Shown piece by piece: positions 41,010 through 49,223 of a stretch of 64,000 nt of DNA. The notes under the pieces were generated by a model, which saw only the letters and a program-made list of their open reading frames with translations, had not been told where the DNA came from and did not search any database. The position numbers were made by a program, and so were the translations under genes. How positions within the stretch are numbered: position 1 is the first letter of the stretch; every line of letters starts with the position of its first letter. The stretch is from positions 1 to 64,000 of the forward strand of contig JBCBZG010000010.1 in the NCBI GenBank assembly GCA_039815465.1. The letters run 5' to 3'. Source of the stretch: Shimia_B sp039815465 (lineage in GTDB: Bacteria; Pseudomonadota; Alphaproteobacteria; Rhodobacterales; Rhodobacteraceae).

Positions 41010-41023
41010 GTTGATCCGTCAAC
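41010..41023. promoter_or_regulatory. Palindromic operator candidate before the MarR gene
   Basis: GTTGA-TCCG-TCAAC is a perfect 5-base-arm palindrome 58 bases upstream of the MarR ATG. CGAAAA-N7-TTTTCG (40992-41010) abuts it. TTGA/TCAA half-sites are common for MarR proteins, so autoregulation is likely. Confidence 0.5.
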
Positions 41024-41081
41024 TGCCCTCTGCCACAATAATGAGACCGTGCCGCGGCACTCTCCCGCTTCGGCCGTCTAG

Positions 41082-41573
41082 ATGGTGGACCCAATGACCC
41101 AATCGACCCCGCCGCTTGAGCGGCGTCTCACCTACCGTATCAGCCGGATCCATGGCCGACTGAATGCCCACGCCGCGCGGCTTTTGAGCGAGGCTGCCGA
41201 TATCTCCCTATCCCAATGGCGCATCCTCGTGATGATGGACACCGAGCCCGGCATCACCGCCTCAGAGATCGTGCGCCAGACCAAGATCGACAAAGCCATG
41301 GTGAGCCGCGCGATCAAGAAACTGGCCGAGGATGGGCTGATCACCGTCGATGTCTCGGACGCCGATCAGCGCCAGCACGTGTTGCAGTTCACGCCCCGCG
41401 GTCGCACGAGCTACGAGCGCGCTTGGCCCCATATGATCGGTCGCCAAAACACGCTCATCGCGGCGATCACCCAGGACGAACACGACCAGTTCCTCGACAC
41501 CCTCGACAAGCTCGAGGACGCGTTGCGCGCGCTCGAACGCGACGGGCTCGCCGCGCGCACGGCCGCCCAGTAG
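41082..41573 (+). CDS. MarR-family transcriptional regulator
   Basis: This 163-residue winged-helix regulator has a helix-turn-helix at ISLSQWRILVMMDTEPGITASEIVRQTKIDKAMVSRAIKKL (residues about 47-88) and the wing DVSDADQRQHVLQFTPRG. A second ATG at 41094 has GGTGGA upstream and may be the real start. It follows mrpG on the same strand after a gap with palindromes and precedes an MBL hydrolase by 7 bases. It probably regulates itself and that neighbour, perhaps in response to a small aromatic effector as other MarR proteins do. Confidence 0.88.
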   Translation: MVDPMTQSTPPLERRLTYRISRIHGRLNAHAARLLSEAADISLSQWRILVMMDTEPGITASEIVRQTKIDKAMVSRAIKKLAEDGLITVDVSDADQRQHVLQFTPRGRTSYERAWPHMIGRQNTLIAAITQDEHDQFLDTLDKLEDALRALERDGLAARTAAQ

Positions 41574-41580
41574 CGTCGCG

Positions 41581-42429
41581 GTGCGGCTGCACGTCCTAGG
41601 CTCCGGCTCGCCTGAGCCCTATGCGCGCCGCGCCTCCACCGGCCTTTTGGTCGAGGCCGCAGGCCAGCGCATCCTCCTTGACTGCGGCGGCGGGGTAGTG
41701 AGCCGTCTGCTAGAGGCCGGGTTTGAGCCCGCTGATGTCGATGTGCTCGTCTTCACCCATCTCCATTCCGACCACATGATCGACTACGCGCGGCTCATCC
41801 ACGCCGCATGGGATAGCGCCGATAAACGCATCCGCGTCTTTGGGCCCGCGCCCATTGCCACGATCCACGAGCGGCTCTTTGGTCCGCAGGGCGCGCTGGC
41901 CTTTGACCTGGCTGCGCGCACGGGGCTCGTGGAAAGTCAGGAGGTCTGGCGCGCCCGCGGCGGCACCGTCCCGCGGCCCTGGCCCGCACCGGAGATCGCG
42001 GAAATCGAGCCCGGCTTCGTCCTGGACGGCGACGGCTGGCGGCTCACCACCTGCGAAGTCCCCCACGCACAGCACCATCTCACCTGCATGGCGATGCGTC
42101 TTGATGCCGGTGGGAAAAGCTTCGTGTTCTCCGGCGACGCCGGGCTCTGCCCCGCGTTGGAGACTTTGACCCAGGGTGCCGACCTGCTCGTCCATTGGTG
42201 CTACCGGTCCGAGGGCCAGACGCTATCCCCGTCGCTCGACGCCAAATCCCCTACGCCCTCCGAGATCGCACGCATGGCCCGCGCGGCGGGGGTAAAGCGG
42301 CTGCTGCTCACCCATATCCGCGTGCAGATGGACGCGGAGGAGCCTCGCAATGCTGCGCTTGAGGCCCTCGCGCGCGAGTTCGGCCCAAATGCCGGGATTG
42401 CGGAGGATTTGGAGGTCTACGAAATTTGA
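41581..42429 (+). CDS. RNase Z-like metallo-beta-lactamase-fold hydrolase
   Basis: This 282-residue MBL-fold hydrolase has the complete metal motif THLHSDH (His60, His62, Asp64, His65), plus HAQHHLTCMAMRL, FSGDAGLCP and LLLTHIR. The overall layout (LGSGSPEPYARRASTGLLVE at the start) resembles RNase Z/arylsulfatase-type members. The substrate is unknown; tRNA maturation is unlikely because the exosite arm is absent. It begins with GTG 7 bases after the MarR gene and is probably co-transcribed with it. Confidence 0.82.
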   Translation: MRLHVLGSGSPEPYARRASTGLLVEAAGQRILLDCGGGVVSRLLEAGFEPADVDVLVFTHLHSDHMIDYARLIHAAWDSADKRIRVFGPAPIATIHERLFGPQGALAFDLAARTGLVESQEVWRARGGTVPRPWPAPEIAEIEPGFVLDGDGWRLTTCEVPHAQHHLTCMAMRLDAGGKSFVFSGDAGLCPALETLTQGADLLVHWCYRSEGQTLSPSLDAKSPTPSEIARMARAAGVKRLLLTHIRVQMDAEEPRNAALEALAREFGPNAGIAEDLEVYEI

Positions 42430-42460
42430 CCCCGGGCGCGGCGCTCAGCAACTAGGTCCC

Positions 42461-42481
42461 GCCCGGTGGTGCCCACCGGGC
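42461..42481. repeat. Palindromic intergenic repeat, copy 2 (short form)
   Basis: GCCCGGTGG-TGC-CCACCGGGC, a perfect 9-base-arm palindrome, lies between the convergent hydrolase (41581-42429) and periplasmic protein (42511-42861) genes. The C-rich second part of the longer copies is missing. Confidence 0.8.
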
Positions 42482-42510
42482 AGGAGATATGTGCCAAGGA
42501 CAGTGAAAGG

Positions 42511-42861
42511 CTACAAATCCACGACCCCACCTTCATCCTCTACTACCTCCTCCGGCACCTTTCGCCTCAGCAGAATATCCCCGTTCGGCAGCATAACTGG
42601 TGGCTCGTATTGCGACAGGTCCTCGATATCATCGAGCAGCGCCCGCAATTGAGGCCCCATCTGCATCATAAACTCGCGCATCGCCGGGGCCATATCCCGG
42701 GTCATCTCGCCCAGACCTTCAATCGCGGGCTCCATCTCCTGCCGGAGCCCCTCGAAAAACAGCTCAGCCCCCCGCTCCATCAGGGAGCGCGCATCAGGCT
42801 CCTCCTCCGCGAGGGCAGCGGTGGGCAAGGCTGCGAGACAGACAAAGGCAACATGTTTCAT
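42511..42861 (-). CDS. Conserved periplasmic protein of unknown function (Rhodobacterales type)
   Basis: This 116-residue protein has a signal peptide (MKHVAFVCLAALPTAALA-EE). The mature part is acidic and helical (SLMERGAELFFEGLRQEMEPAIEGLGEMTRDM) and ends PPVMLPNGDILLRRKVPEE. I recognise the pattern as one common in Rhodobacterales but know no function. The ATG at 42861 was chosen for the signal peptide. It is the last gene in a minus-strand run with the phosphatase-fold and DjlA-like genes. Confidence 0.75.
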   Translation of the reverse strand: MKHVAFVCLAALPTAALAEEEPDARSLMERGAELFFEGLRQEMEPAIEGLGEMTRDMAPAMREFMMQMGPQLRALLDDIEDLSQYEPPVMLPNGDILLRRKVPEEVVEDEGGVVDL

Positions 42862-42892
42862 GGCCCCGATATAGGCCAAGCGATCGCCAAGT

Positions 42893-43891
42893 TCACCCCA
42901 GCGGATCAAACTCCACCGTCACCGGAAAATGGTCAGACGCTGCCAGCAGCGCCTTTTGCAAAGCCTGATCCTCAAAGCACTCTGGGTCGTCAAGGGGATG
43001 CCAAATCCGCCAGCGCGGCTCTAGGTCTCGCAAGCGCGGCGACACCATGATGTAGTCCAAAAGCGCCTGCAAATAGCGCTGCTCCTGACGCAACCAAAAC
43101 CGCGCCGTGGTCGGCCCCGCAAAGCGCGAACTCAGCGCCTGCGCCGCATGCGGATCATACATCGACGCGGGCTCCCCCATCACAATCTCCACCCCCGACC
43201 GGCCAAAGAGTTTCTCGTAGTCATCAAGCCCCGGACCATCGTTGAAGTCGCCCAGAACGATCACATCCTCGCCCGCCGCCAGCAGCGCCTCCACCCGCCG
43301 GCGCAGCCAAATACACTGCGCCAGCTGCTTGCGCCGGTTCGCGATGGAGATCCGCGTGGCCTCCTCCGCGCTTGTCGCGCCATGGGGCGCCTTGGACTTG
43401 GCATGGACCCCGATCACCTGCACCACGCGCCCCGCCACCGTCACGCGCGCCTCCAGCGGCGGCTTTGACCAGCGCACCGCATCCCCACGCGCATCGGTAT
43501 CAAGATCGATGGAAAGCGCCCCGTCAAAGCGCGGCGCATCTGCGCTTGCGCCCGGCGCATGGGCCACCGACATCACATCGGGATCATAAAGCAGCGCAAT
43601 TTCCTGCTGGGTGTCATTAGGAAAGCCCACCAGAACCGCGCGCTGCCGCAGCCCAAAGCGCGCGGTGAACTGCTCCAAGGCGCGAACAGTGTCCCGCCCC
43701 CGGCTCGTATCGGGGGCTTCAATCACCATGATCGCATCGGCATCGAGCGCCTGAAACACCCGCCCCAGCGCCGCGATCTGCGCCCGCCGGGTCACGTTCC
43801 AGCGCGCCGACCAGCCATCATCCTCGCAAAGCGACCCGTCATCGGCAAAGAGCGCATCGAACCATTCGACATTGTAGGTGGCGAGCTTCAC
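42893..43891 (-). CDS. Endonuclease/exonuclease/phosphatase-family protein
   Basis: This 332-residue EEP-fold protein has the metal-binding Asn and Glu in LATYNVEWFD and VIEAPD, the catalytic LGDFNDGPG, and the C-terminal ASDHFPVTVEF with the general-base His. The family cleaves phosphodiesters (DNA, lipids or inositol phosphates). There is no signal peptide, so it is cytoplasmic. It overlaps the DjlA-like gene stop by ATGA. The substrate is unknown. Confidence 0.85.
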   Translation of the reverse strand: MKLATYNVEWFDALFADDGSLCEDDGWSARWNVTRRAQIAALGRVFQALDADAIMVIEAPDTSRGRDTVRALEQFTARFGLRQRAVLVGFPNDTQQEIALLYDPDVMSVAHAPGASADAPRFDGALSIDLDTDARGDAVRWSKPPLEARVTVAGRVVQVIGVHAKSKAPHGATSAEEATRISIANRRKQLAQCIWLRRRVEALLAAGEDVIVLGDFNDGPGLDDYEKLFGRSGVEIVMGEPASMYDPHAAQALSSRFAGPTTARFWLRQEQRYLQALLDYIMVSPRLRDLEPRWRIWHPLDDPECFEDQALQKALLAASDHFPVTVEFDPLG

Positions 43892-44586
43892 GCAGCCCCG
43901 CCCTGCTGCGCGGCCTTGCGCGTGATTTCATCCCACGCGCGGTTGATGGCGACCATGCGCCGCTCGGCAATCTTCACGGCCTCCTCCGGCACCCCGCGCG
44001 CCATCAAGCGGTCGGGATGGGTTTCCCGCACGAGCGTGCGCCACCGGGCCCGCGCCGTGGCGTGATCGGCATCCGGCGGCAGCCCCAGAACGTCATATGG
44101 GTCCGGCTCCATCCCCGGCACATGGCGCGCCCGCATGGACCGAAAGGCGCGCTCCTCAATCCCGAATATCCCTGCGACAACGCCCAAAAAAGCATCCTCT
44201 CGCGGGTGGTAGCTGCCATCGGCAACCGCGATGTGGAAAAGCCCCTCCATGAGCTCGGTGAGCGTCCCCATCTCCGCGCCAAACATGGCCTTGATCCGCT
44301 TGGCATAGGTCTCGAACCCCGCCACATCCGTGCGCGCCAGGTTAAACACCCGCGCCGCGTTCGCCTCCTCAGCCTGAGGGATATGGAACACCTCGCGAAA
44401 GGCCGCGACCTCATTGCGGGTGACCATGCCATCGGCCTTGGCCATTTTGGCGCCCAGCGCAATTACCGCAATGGCAAAGGCCACCGTCCGCTCCGGCGGG
44501 GTGCGCAGTTTTTCAAAAACCGCACTGAGCCCTTCACCCTGCGCAAGGGCGCTCAAGGCATCCGCGATGCGTGACCAAATCGACAT
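43888..44586 (-). CDS. DjlA-like cochaperone (TerB plus C-terminal J domain)
   Basis: This 232-residue protein has a TerB/DjlA-type helical domain (about residues 35-150, AIAVIALGAKMAKADGMVTRNEV) and a C-terminal J domain from about 165 (DPYDVLGLPPDADHATARAR, then ETHPDRLMARG with the HPD that stimulates DnaK). E. coli DjlA carries an N-terminal membrane helix; none is obvious here. It recruits DnaK to an unknown client. Confidence 0.87.
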   Translation of the reverse strand: MSIWSRIADALSALAQGEGLSAVFEKLRTPPERTVAFAIAVIALGAKMAKADGMVTRNEVAAFREVFHIPQAEEANAARVFNLARTDVAGFETYAKRIKAMFGAEMGTLTELMEGLFHIAVADGSYHPREDAFLGVVAGIFGIEERAFRSMRARHVPGMEPDPYDVLGLPPDADHATARARWRTLVRETHPDRLMARGVPEEAVKIAERRMVAINRAWDEITRKAAQQGGAA

Positions 44587-44633
44587 GCGCCGTGCTTACC
44601 GCCTCATGACCCGCCCGTCTCGTCACCCGCAAG

Positions 44634-45122
44634 TCAGGTCAGGATTTTCTGCATCAATACCAAATCCATGTAACGGCCGAACTTGTAGCCCACCTGCGGC
44701 AGCGTGGCCACCTCAGCATAGCCGTGACGGGCGTGAAACCGCACACTATCTGGGTTCTCCCCTGCGATCCCGCCGATCAGCGCATGGGCGCCCTGCGCCC
44801 GCGCGTGATCTTCCAACGCACGCAAAAGCGCAGCGCCTGCACCCTTCCCCCGCGCCGCAGCCGCCATATAGAGCGTATGCTCCATCGTGCGCGCATAGCC
44901 CACGCCACCCCGAAACTGGGAATAAAGCCCAAAGCCAATGAGCGCGTCCTCCTCCACGACAAGCAACGCATAGCCGGCCGCCCGCTGACTGTCATAAAGC
45001 GCGCGCAGATCATCCGACGTCTTCTCGACGGAATTGAATGTCTGCGCCGTCTCCCGGATCGCGGGGTTCCAAATGGCCCCGATGGCAGGCAGGTCGCCGA
45101 GTGTCGCAGGGCGGATGATCAT
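44634..45122 (-). CDS. GNAT-family N-acetyltransferase, phosphinothricin-acetyltransferase-like
   Basis: This 162-residue single-domain GNAT starts MIIRPATLGDLPAIGAIWNPAIRETAQTF, the pattern of Pat/YncA-type enzymes that acetylate methionine derivatives, glufosinate-like amino acids or other amines. The acetyl-CoA loop is AAARGKGAGAALL. FHARHGYAEVATLPQVGYKFGRYMDLVLMQ closes the fold. It overlaps the upstream glyoxalase-like gene by ATGA. The substrate is unproven. Confidence 0.86.
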   Translation of the reverse strand: MIIRPATLGDLPAIGAIWNPAIRETAQTFNSVEKTSDDLRALYDSQRAAGYALLVVEEDALIGFGLYSQFRGGVGYARTMEHTLYMAAAARGKGAGAALLRALEDHARAQGAHALIGGIAGENPDSVRFHARHGYAEVATLPQVGYKFGRYMDLVLMQKILT

Positions 45123-45733
45123 GCCAACACCCGCTCACCCGCGGGCGTCGCAACCCGCGCGATAAGCCGCGGCATCCCCGCCGCAAACCGCACCCGCGCG
45201 TCAGTGAAATGCGGGGCCAGCAATGCCGAAAGCGCCTCCGCCGCCGGATGACACACGGTCAGCTCGACCAACCGACACCCCCGCTCCGTCAACCGCGGCC
45301 CGGGCGGCGGTGTCTCCCACTCCAAAAGCGCCGGGGCGCAGTTGTCATAGGGCAGAACGCCAGTCGCGGGCACCGCCATGCGCCACCGCAAATCCCCTCG
45401 CGACACCGCAATGGGCGCGCCAAAACCAGGCCCCAGCGCCGCCAATGCCGCGTCCAAATCAGACACCCGAAGCGCCCAATTCGTCAGCCGCGTGGGCCCC
45501 CCGAACCGGTCCAGATCATACCACCGCGCCCGCTCCAAAGGCGCAGCGCCAGGGTCCACCGCAATCACCTCCAGGTAGTCCTCGGCCCCGAGGCTCAAAA
45601 GCTGGTTATGCGTGCCAAAGAGCGCGTGCTGCCCGCCCGGCTGCAATGGCTGCCCCAACGCAGAGGCCACCGACGCCGTGCCCGCCGTCAGATCCGCGGC
45701 AGACACAATCAAATGATCCAAAACCATATCCAT
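45119..45733 (-). CDS. VOC-superfamily glyoxalase-like protein
   Basis: This 204-residue protein has a Glyoxalase_3-type fold: LDHLIVSAADLTAG starts the first motif with its metal-type His, and GTHNQLLSLGAEDYLEVIAVDP holds a Glu on the conserved strand. The second module from about residue 140 is shorter. The family has no common reaction. It overlaps the GNAT gene by 4 bases, so the two are one transcript. The ATG at 45727 is an alternative start. Confidence 0.78.
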   Translation of the reverse strand: MDMVLDHLIVSAADLTAGTASVASALGQPLQPGGQHALFGTHNQLLSLGAEDYLEVIAVDPGAAPLERARWYDLDRFGGPTRLTNWALRVSDLDAALAALGPGFGAPIAVSRGDLRWRMAVPATGVLPYDNCAPALLEWETPPPGPRLTERGCRLVELTVCHPAAEALSALLAPHFTDARVRFAAGMPRLIARVATPAGERVLA

Positions 45734-45827
45734 GGCGCCCCCCTAGCACAGACGCGCGGAAGGGGCACGAGGGCGGGCACGCTCGCGGAACGCGGCGGGG
45801 CCGACCCGTGCGCCTACCCCCGTCCTT

Positions 45828-47942
45828 TTACCCTCGCGCGGCGCGGATCAGCTTCAACACATCCTGTGCCGCGTCAGGTATATTGGTCCCCGGCCCAAAG
45901 ATCGCAGCAACGCCCGCCTCCTTCAGGTAGGCATAGTCCTGCGCCGGGATCACGCCGCCGCAGATCACGAGGATATCGCCTGCATCCTGCGCGCGTAGAG
46001 CTTCAATAAGCTTTGGCGCCAGCGTCTTGTGTCCCGCGGCCTGGGAGGAAATCCCCACCACATGCACGTCATTGTCGATCGCGTCCTGCGCGGCCTCCTC
46101 CGGCGTCTGGAAAAGCGGCCCCACATCCACGTCAAACCCGATATCGGCAAAGGCCGTCGCGATGACCTTCGCGCCGCGGTCATGGCCGTCCTGGCCCATC
46201 TTCACCACCAGCATCCGAGGTCTGCGCCCCTCATCCTCCGCAAAGCTCTCCACCGCCTTCTGGATCGCCTCAAACCCCTCATCGCCCTCATAGGCGGAGC
46301 CGTACACACCTGCCAAAGTCTTCACCTCCGCCCTGTGACGCCCGAATGTGCCTTCCATAGCGAGGCTGATTTCGCCCACCGTGGCCCGCGCCCGGGCGCA
46401 TTCCACTGCGGCGTCCAACAGGTTCCCGCCCTCCTCACAGCGCCGCCCCAGCTCAAGCAGCGCGGCATCACACGCCGCCTGATCGCGGGCGCCGCGAATG
46501 CGCTCCAGCTTGGCCACCTGCTGCTCGCGCACCGCCATGTTGTCGACATCGAGGATGTCGATCTCATCCTCTTTCTCCAGCCTGTACTTGTTGACGCCGA
46601 CAATGACCTCATCGCCGCGGTCGATCATTGCCTGCCGTTTGGCCGCGCTTTCTTCGATCTTCAGCTTTGGCAGGCCGCTCGCCACGGCCTTGGTCATGCC
46701 GCCCATCTCCTCGATCTCTTGGATGAGCGTCCACGCCTCGTTCGCCAACTCTTCAGTCAGCGCCTCCACGTAGTACGACCCCGCCAGCGGATCGACGACA
46801 TTCGTCACCCCCGTCTCTTCCTGCAAAATCAGCTGCGTGTTCCGCGCGATGCGCGACGAAAACTCCGTCGGCAGCGCAATCGCTTCGTCGAAGGAGTTCG
46901 TGTGCAGCGATTGCGTCCCGCCGAGCACCGCCGACATCGCCTCGAACGCGGTGCGCACGATGTTGTTGTAGGGGTCCTGCTCCTGCAGCGACACGCCAGA
47001 GGTCTGGCAATGGGTCCGCAGCATCATCGACTTCGGGTTCTTCGGCTCAAACTCCGCCATGATCCGCGACCAAAGCATCCGCGCCGCGCGCAACTTCGCC
47101 GCCTCCATGAAGAAATTCATCCCGATGGCAAAGAAAAAGCTCAGCCGCCCCGCGAACTTGTCAACATCCATCCCACGGTCAAGCGCGGCCTTCACATATT
47201 CGCGCCCGTCCGCCAACGTATACGCGAGCTCCTGCACCAGGTTCGCGCCCGCCTCCTGCATGTGATAGCCGGAGATGGAGATGGAGTTGAATTTCGGCAT
47301 CTCGTTGGCCGTGTACTCAATGATGTCCGCCACGATCCGCATCGATGGCTCAGGCGGATACACATAGGTGTTTCGCACCATGAACTCCTTGAGGATGTCG
47401 TTCTGGATCGTGCCCGACAGGAGCGACCGGTCCACCCCCTGCTCCTCCCCCGCGACGATAAACGACGCCAGAACCGGGATCACGGCCCCGTTCATGGTCA
47501 TGGAGACGGAGATTTTTTCGAGCGGGATCCCGTCAAAGAGCGTCTTCATGTCCTCGACGCTGTCGATAGCCACGCCCGCCTTGCCCACATCGCCCACCAC
47601 GCGCGGGTGGTCGCTGTCATAGCCCCGGTGCGTCGCCAGATCGAACGCGACCGACACCCCCTGCTGACCCGCGGCCAAAGCCTTGCGGTAGAACGCATTC
47701 GATTCCTCAGCCGTCGAAAAGCCCGCATATTGCCGGATCGTCCAAGGGCGACCGGCATACATCGTGGCCTTAACACCGCGCGTGAACGGCGCCTCGCCGG
47801 GAGTGCCCCGGTCGATCCCCTCAACGTCGGCGGGCCCATAAATCGGCTTTACATCAATGCCTTCGAGCGTCTTCCACGTCAGGTCATCCACAGGGCGCCC
47901 GCGCAGCTCCTTGTCCGCTAGCGCTTTCCAACGTTCATCCAT
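45828..47942 (-). CDS. scpA: Methylmalonyl-CoA mutase
   Basis: This 704-residue single-chain adenosylcobalamin enzyme converts (R)-methylmalonyl-CoA to succinyl-CoA, the last step of propionyl-CoA use. The N-terminal substrate barrel includes PYNNIVRTAFEAMSAVLGGTQSLHTNSFDEA. The C-terminal cobalamin domain has DGHDRG (DxHxxG, cobalt-ligand His) near residue 585, then GISSQAAGHKTLAP. The length fits homodimeric alphaproteobacterial mutases. It lies near pccA and pccB in the same direction, separated by several small genes. Confidence 0.96.
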   Translation of the reverse strand: MDERWKALADKELRGRPVDDLTWKTLEGIDVKPIYGPADVEGIDRGTPGEAPFTRGVKATMYAGRPWTIRQYAGFSTAEESNAFYRKALAAGQQGVSVAFDLATHRGYDSDHPRVVGDVGKAGVAIDSVEDMKTLFDGIPLEKISVSMTMNGAVIPVLASFIVAGEEQGVDRSLLSGTIQNDILKEFMVRNTYVYPPEPSMRIVADIIEYTANEMPKFNSISISGYHMQEAGANLVQELAYTLADGREYVKAALDRGMDVDKFAGRLSFFFAIGMNFFMEAAKLRAARMLWSRIMAEFEPKNPKSMMLRTHCQTSGVSLQEQDPYNNIVRTAFEAMSAVLGGTQSLHTNSFDEAIALPTEFSSRIARNTQLILQEETGVTNVVDPLAGSYYVEALTEELANEAWTLIQEIEEMGGMTKAVASGLPKLKIEESAAKRQAMIDRGDEVIVGVNKYRLEKEDEIDILDVDNMAVREQQVAKLERIRGARDQAACDAALLELGRRCEEGGNLLDAAVECARARATVGEISLAMEGTFGRHRAEVKTLAGVYGSAYEGDEGFEAIQKAVESFAEDEGRRPRMLVVKMGQDGHDRGAKVIATAFADIGFDVDVGPLFQTPEEAAQDAIDNDVHVVGISSQAAGHKTLAPKLIEALRAQDAGDILVICGGVIPAQDYAYLKEAGVAAIFGPGTNIPDAAQDVLKLIRAARG

Positions 47943-48058
47943 GGTCTGTCCTTCCTTTTATCCAACCGCCCGGGGCGGGAATGTGATGCGACGGATGCGG
48001 TGCCCCCTTCGCCCTGGCGCTTTGAGCACCTATGTAGTGGGTCAAAGGAGACGCATCC

Positions 48059-48526
48059 GTGAAAATTTTGCCTGCTCTCGCAAGCGCCTTGATCCTGAGC
48101 CTGCCGTTGGCCGCCCACGCCACCAGCGCAGACGACACCCCGCTGGCCCAGTGGCAAAGCGCGCCCGACACCGTGTTCGACGCCGCGAGCATCGATATCG
48201 ACGCGTTCAAATGGACCGCGCGCCCGGTGATTATCTTTGCCGACAGCCCGCTCGACCCCGCATTCCAAACCCAGCTCGACAACCTCTTTGCCGAAATTGA
48301 AGAGGCTGTGGAACGTGACATCGTGATCATCACCGACACACGCCCCGATGATCCGTCGGACTTGCGCCAGGAGCTCCGTCCCCGTGGGTTCCAAATGGTG
48401 CTCATCGGCAAGGATGGCGGCGTGAAACTGCGCAAGCCGTTCCCTTGGGACATGCGCGAACTCAGCCGCACCATCGACAAAATGCCCATGCGCCAGCGTG
48501 AAATCAGCGAGGCGCGCGGCGGGTAA
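48059..48526 (+). CDS. DUF4174 secreted protein
   Basis: This 155-residue protein starts from GTG and has a signal peptide (MKILPALASALILSLPLAAHA). The mature part is a thioredoxin-like DUF4174 domain (RPVIIFADSPLDPAFQTQLDNL, then VLIGKDGGVKLRKPFPWDMRELSRTIDKMP). No CxxC is present, so it is not a standard oxidoreductase. It is divergent from the mutase gene and convergent with the hypothetical gene at 48609. Function is unknown. Confidence 0.8.
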   Translation: MKILPALASALILSLPLAAHATSADDTPLAQWQSAPDTVFDAASIDIDAFKWTARPVIIFADSPLDPAFQTQLDNLFAEIEEAVERDIVIITDTRPDDPSDLRQELRPRGFQMVLIGKDGGVKLRKPFPWDMRELSRTIDKMPMRQREISEARGG

Positions 48527-48583
48527 TTGCGCGCGACGCCCCGAAGGCTTATGTTACACCTGTGAGACGCCAGGAGGTGCCCC

Positions 48584-48664
48584 ATGGAACGACAGACAGA
48601 CATCCCGCTCAATCCCCTGCCCCTGCGCCCGGGGGAACGCCACGGTCCCCGGCCGAGCTATTGA
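48584..48664 (+). CDS. Possible 26-residue small protein with strong ribosome-binding site
   Basis: The frame (MERQTDIPLNPLPL...) is Pro/Arg-rich and ends GPRPSY. AGGAGGT lies 5 bases before the ATG, a near-ideal ribosome-binding site, and the frame sits 57 bases after the DUF4174 stop on the same strand. Its 3' half overlaps the end of the opposite-strand gene at 48609. I know no family. The start context supports translation; the length alone does not. Confidence 0.4.
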   Translation: MERQTDIPLNPLPLRPGERHGPRPSY

Positions 48665-49223
48665 TGCGATCTGCCGCGGCGCGCGCTGCGTCGTGGCCGC
48701 CATCTGCAAAACCTGCAATCACAGCCAACGCTAGTTCGCCCAGTCGAAACGCGCGCACATGGGTGGCGGCGTAGTCCTCGTATAACGCGATCCGGCGCGT
48801 CTGGCTCATAGCCTTGAACCCCTCGCCTCGCATGTCGTCAGCCAAGCCCGCCAAGGACCCAATCACTGAATAATAGGCCACGATCTCGTCAATCGTGGCG
48901 CGCGGCAGCACGTCGAGCTGCGGCACCATTGCACCGAAAATCAAATCATGGCGTTGCTTTGGGATAAACGGAACAAAGTCCGCGTCTGCCCGCATCTCCT
49001 CCAGTGCCGACTCAAACACCTCCCGCCCCCCCTCAGAGAACTGCGAGAGCGTCGTCCGTATCTCCGCAAAGAGCGCCTTGTGCGCATCCCGCAGCTTTTC
49101 AGCCTTGAGCGCGCGGGCCTCAGCGCGGTTGCGCCAGCCCGTCACCACCCAACCGAGCGCCACAACCCCGCCAGCAATGAGCGCCTGCCACAGACGCACA
49201 TCTATGCCGGCGAAAGATGTCAC
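48609..49223 (-). CDS. Hypothetical membrane-anchored protein
   Basis: This 204-residue protein has one N-terminal helix (LWQALIAGGVVALGWVVTGW) followed by a basic stretch and a helical cytoplasmic domain (NRAEARALKAEKLRDAHKALFAEIRTTLSQF). The C-terminus is Ala/Gly-rich. No family is recognised. Its start overlaps the pccA stop by ATGA, so it is co-transcribed with pccA. A role in propionate metabolism is not implied beyond that. Confidence 0.65.
   Translation of the reverse strand: MTSFAGIDVRLWQALIAGGVVALGWVVTGWRNRAEARALKAEKLRDAHKALFAEIRTTLSQFSEGGREVFESALEEMRADADFVPFIPKQRHDLIFGAMVPQLDVLPRATIDEIVAYYSVIGSLAGLADDMRGEGFKAMSQTRRIALYEDYAATHVRAFRLGELALAVIAGFADGGHDAARAAADRINSSAGDRGVPPGAGAGD

Noticed and set aside
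42511..42861. AAA+ ATPase, a name sometimes attached to this small family
   Set aside because: The 116-residue protein has a signal peptide and no Walker motifs.
46029..47921. Plus-strand open frame of 630 codons opposite the methylmalonyl-CoA mutase
   Set aside because: Same reason: antisense to a complete, recognised mutase; composition is His/Arg-rich and no start signal is seen.
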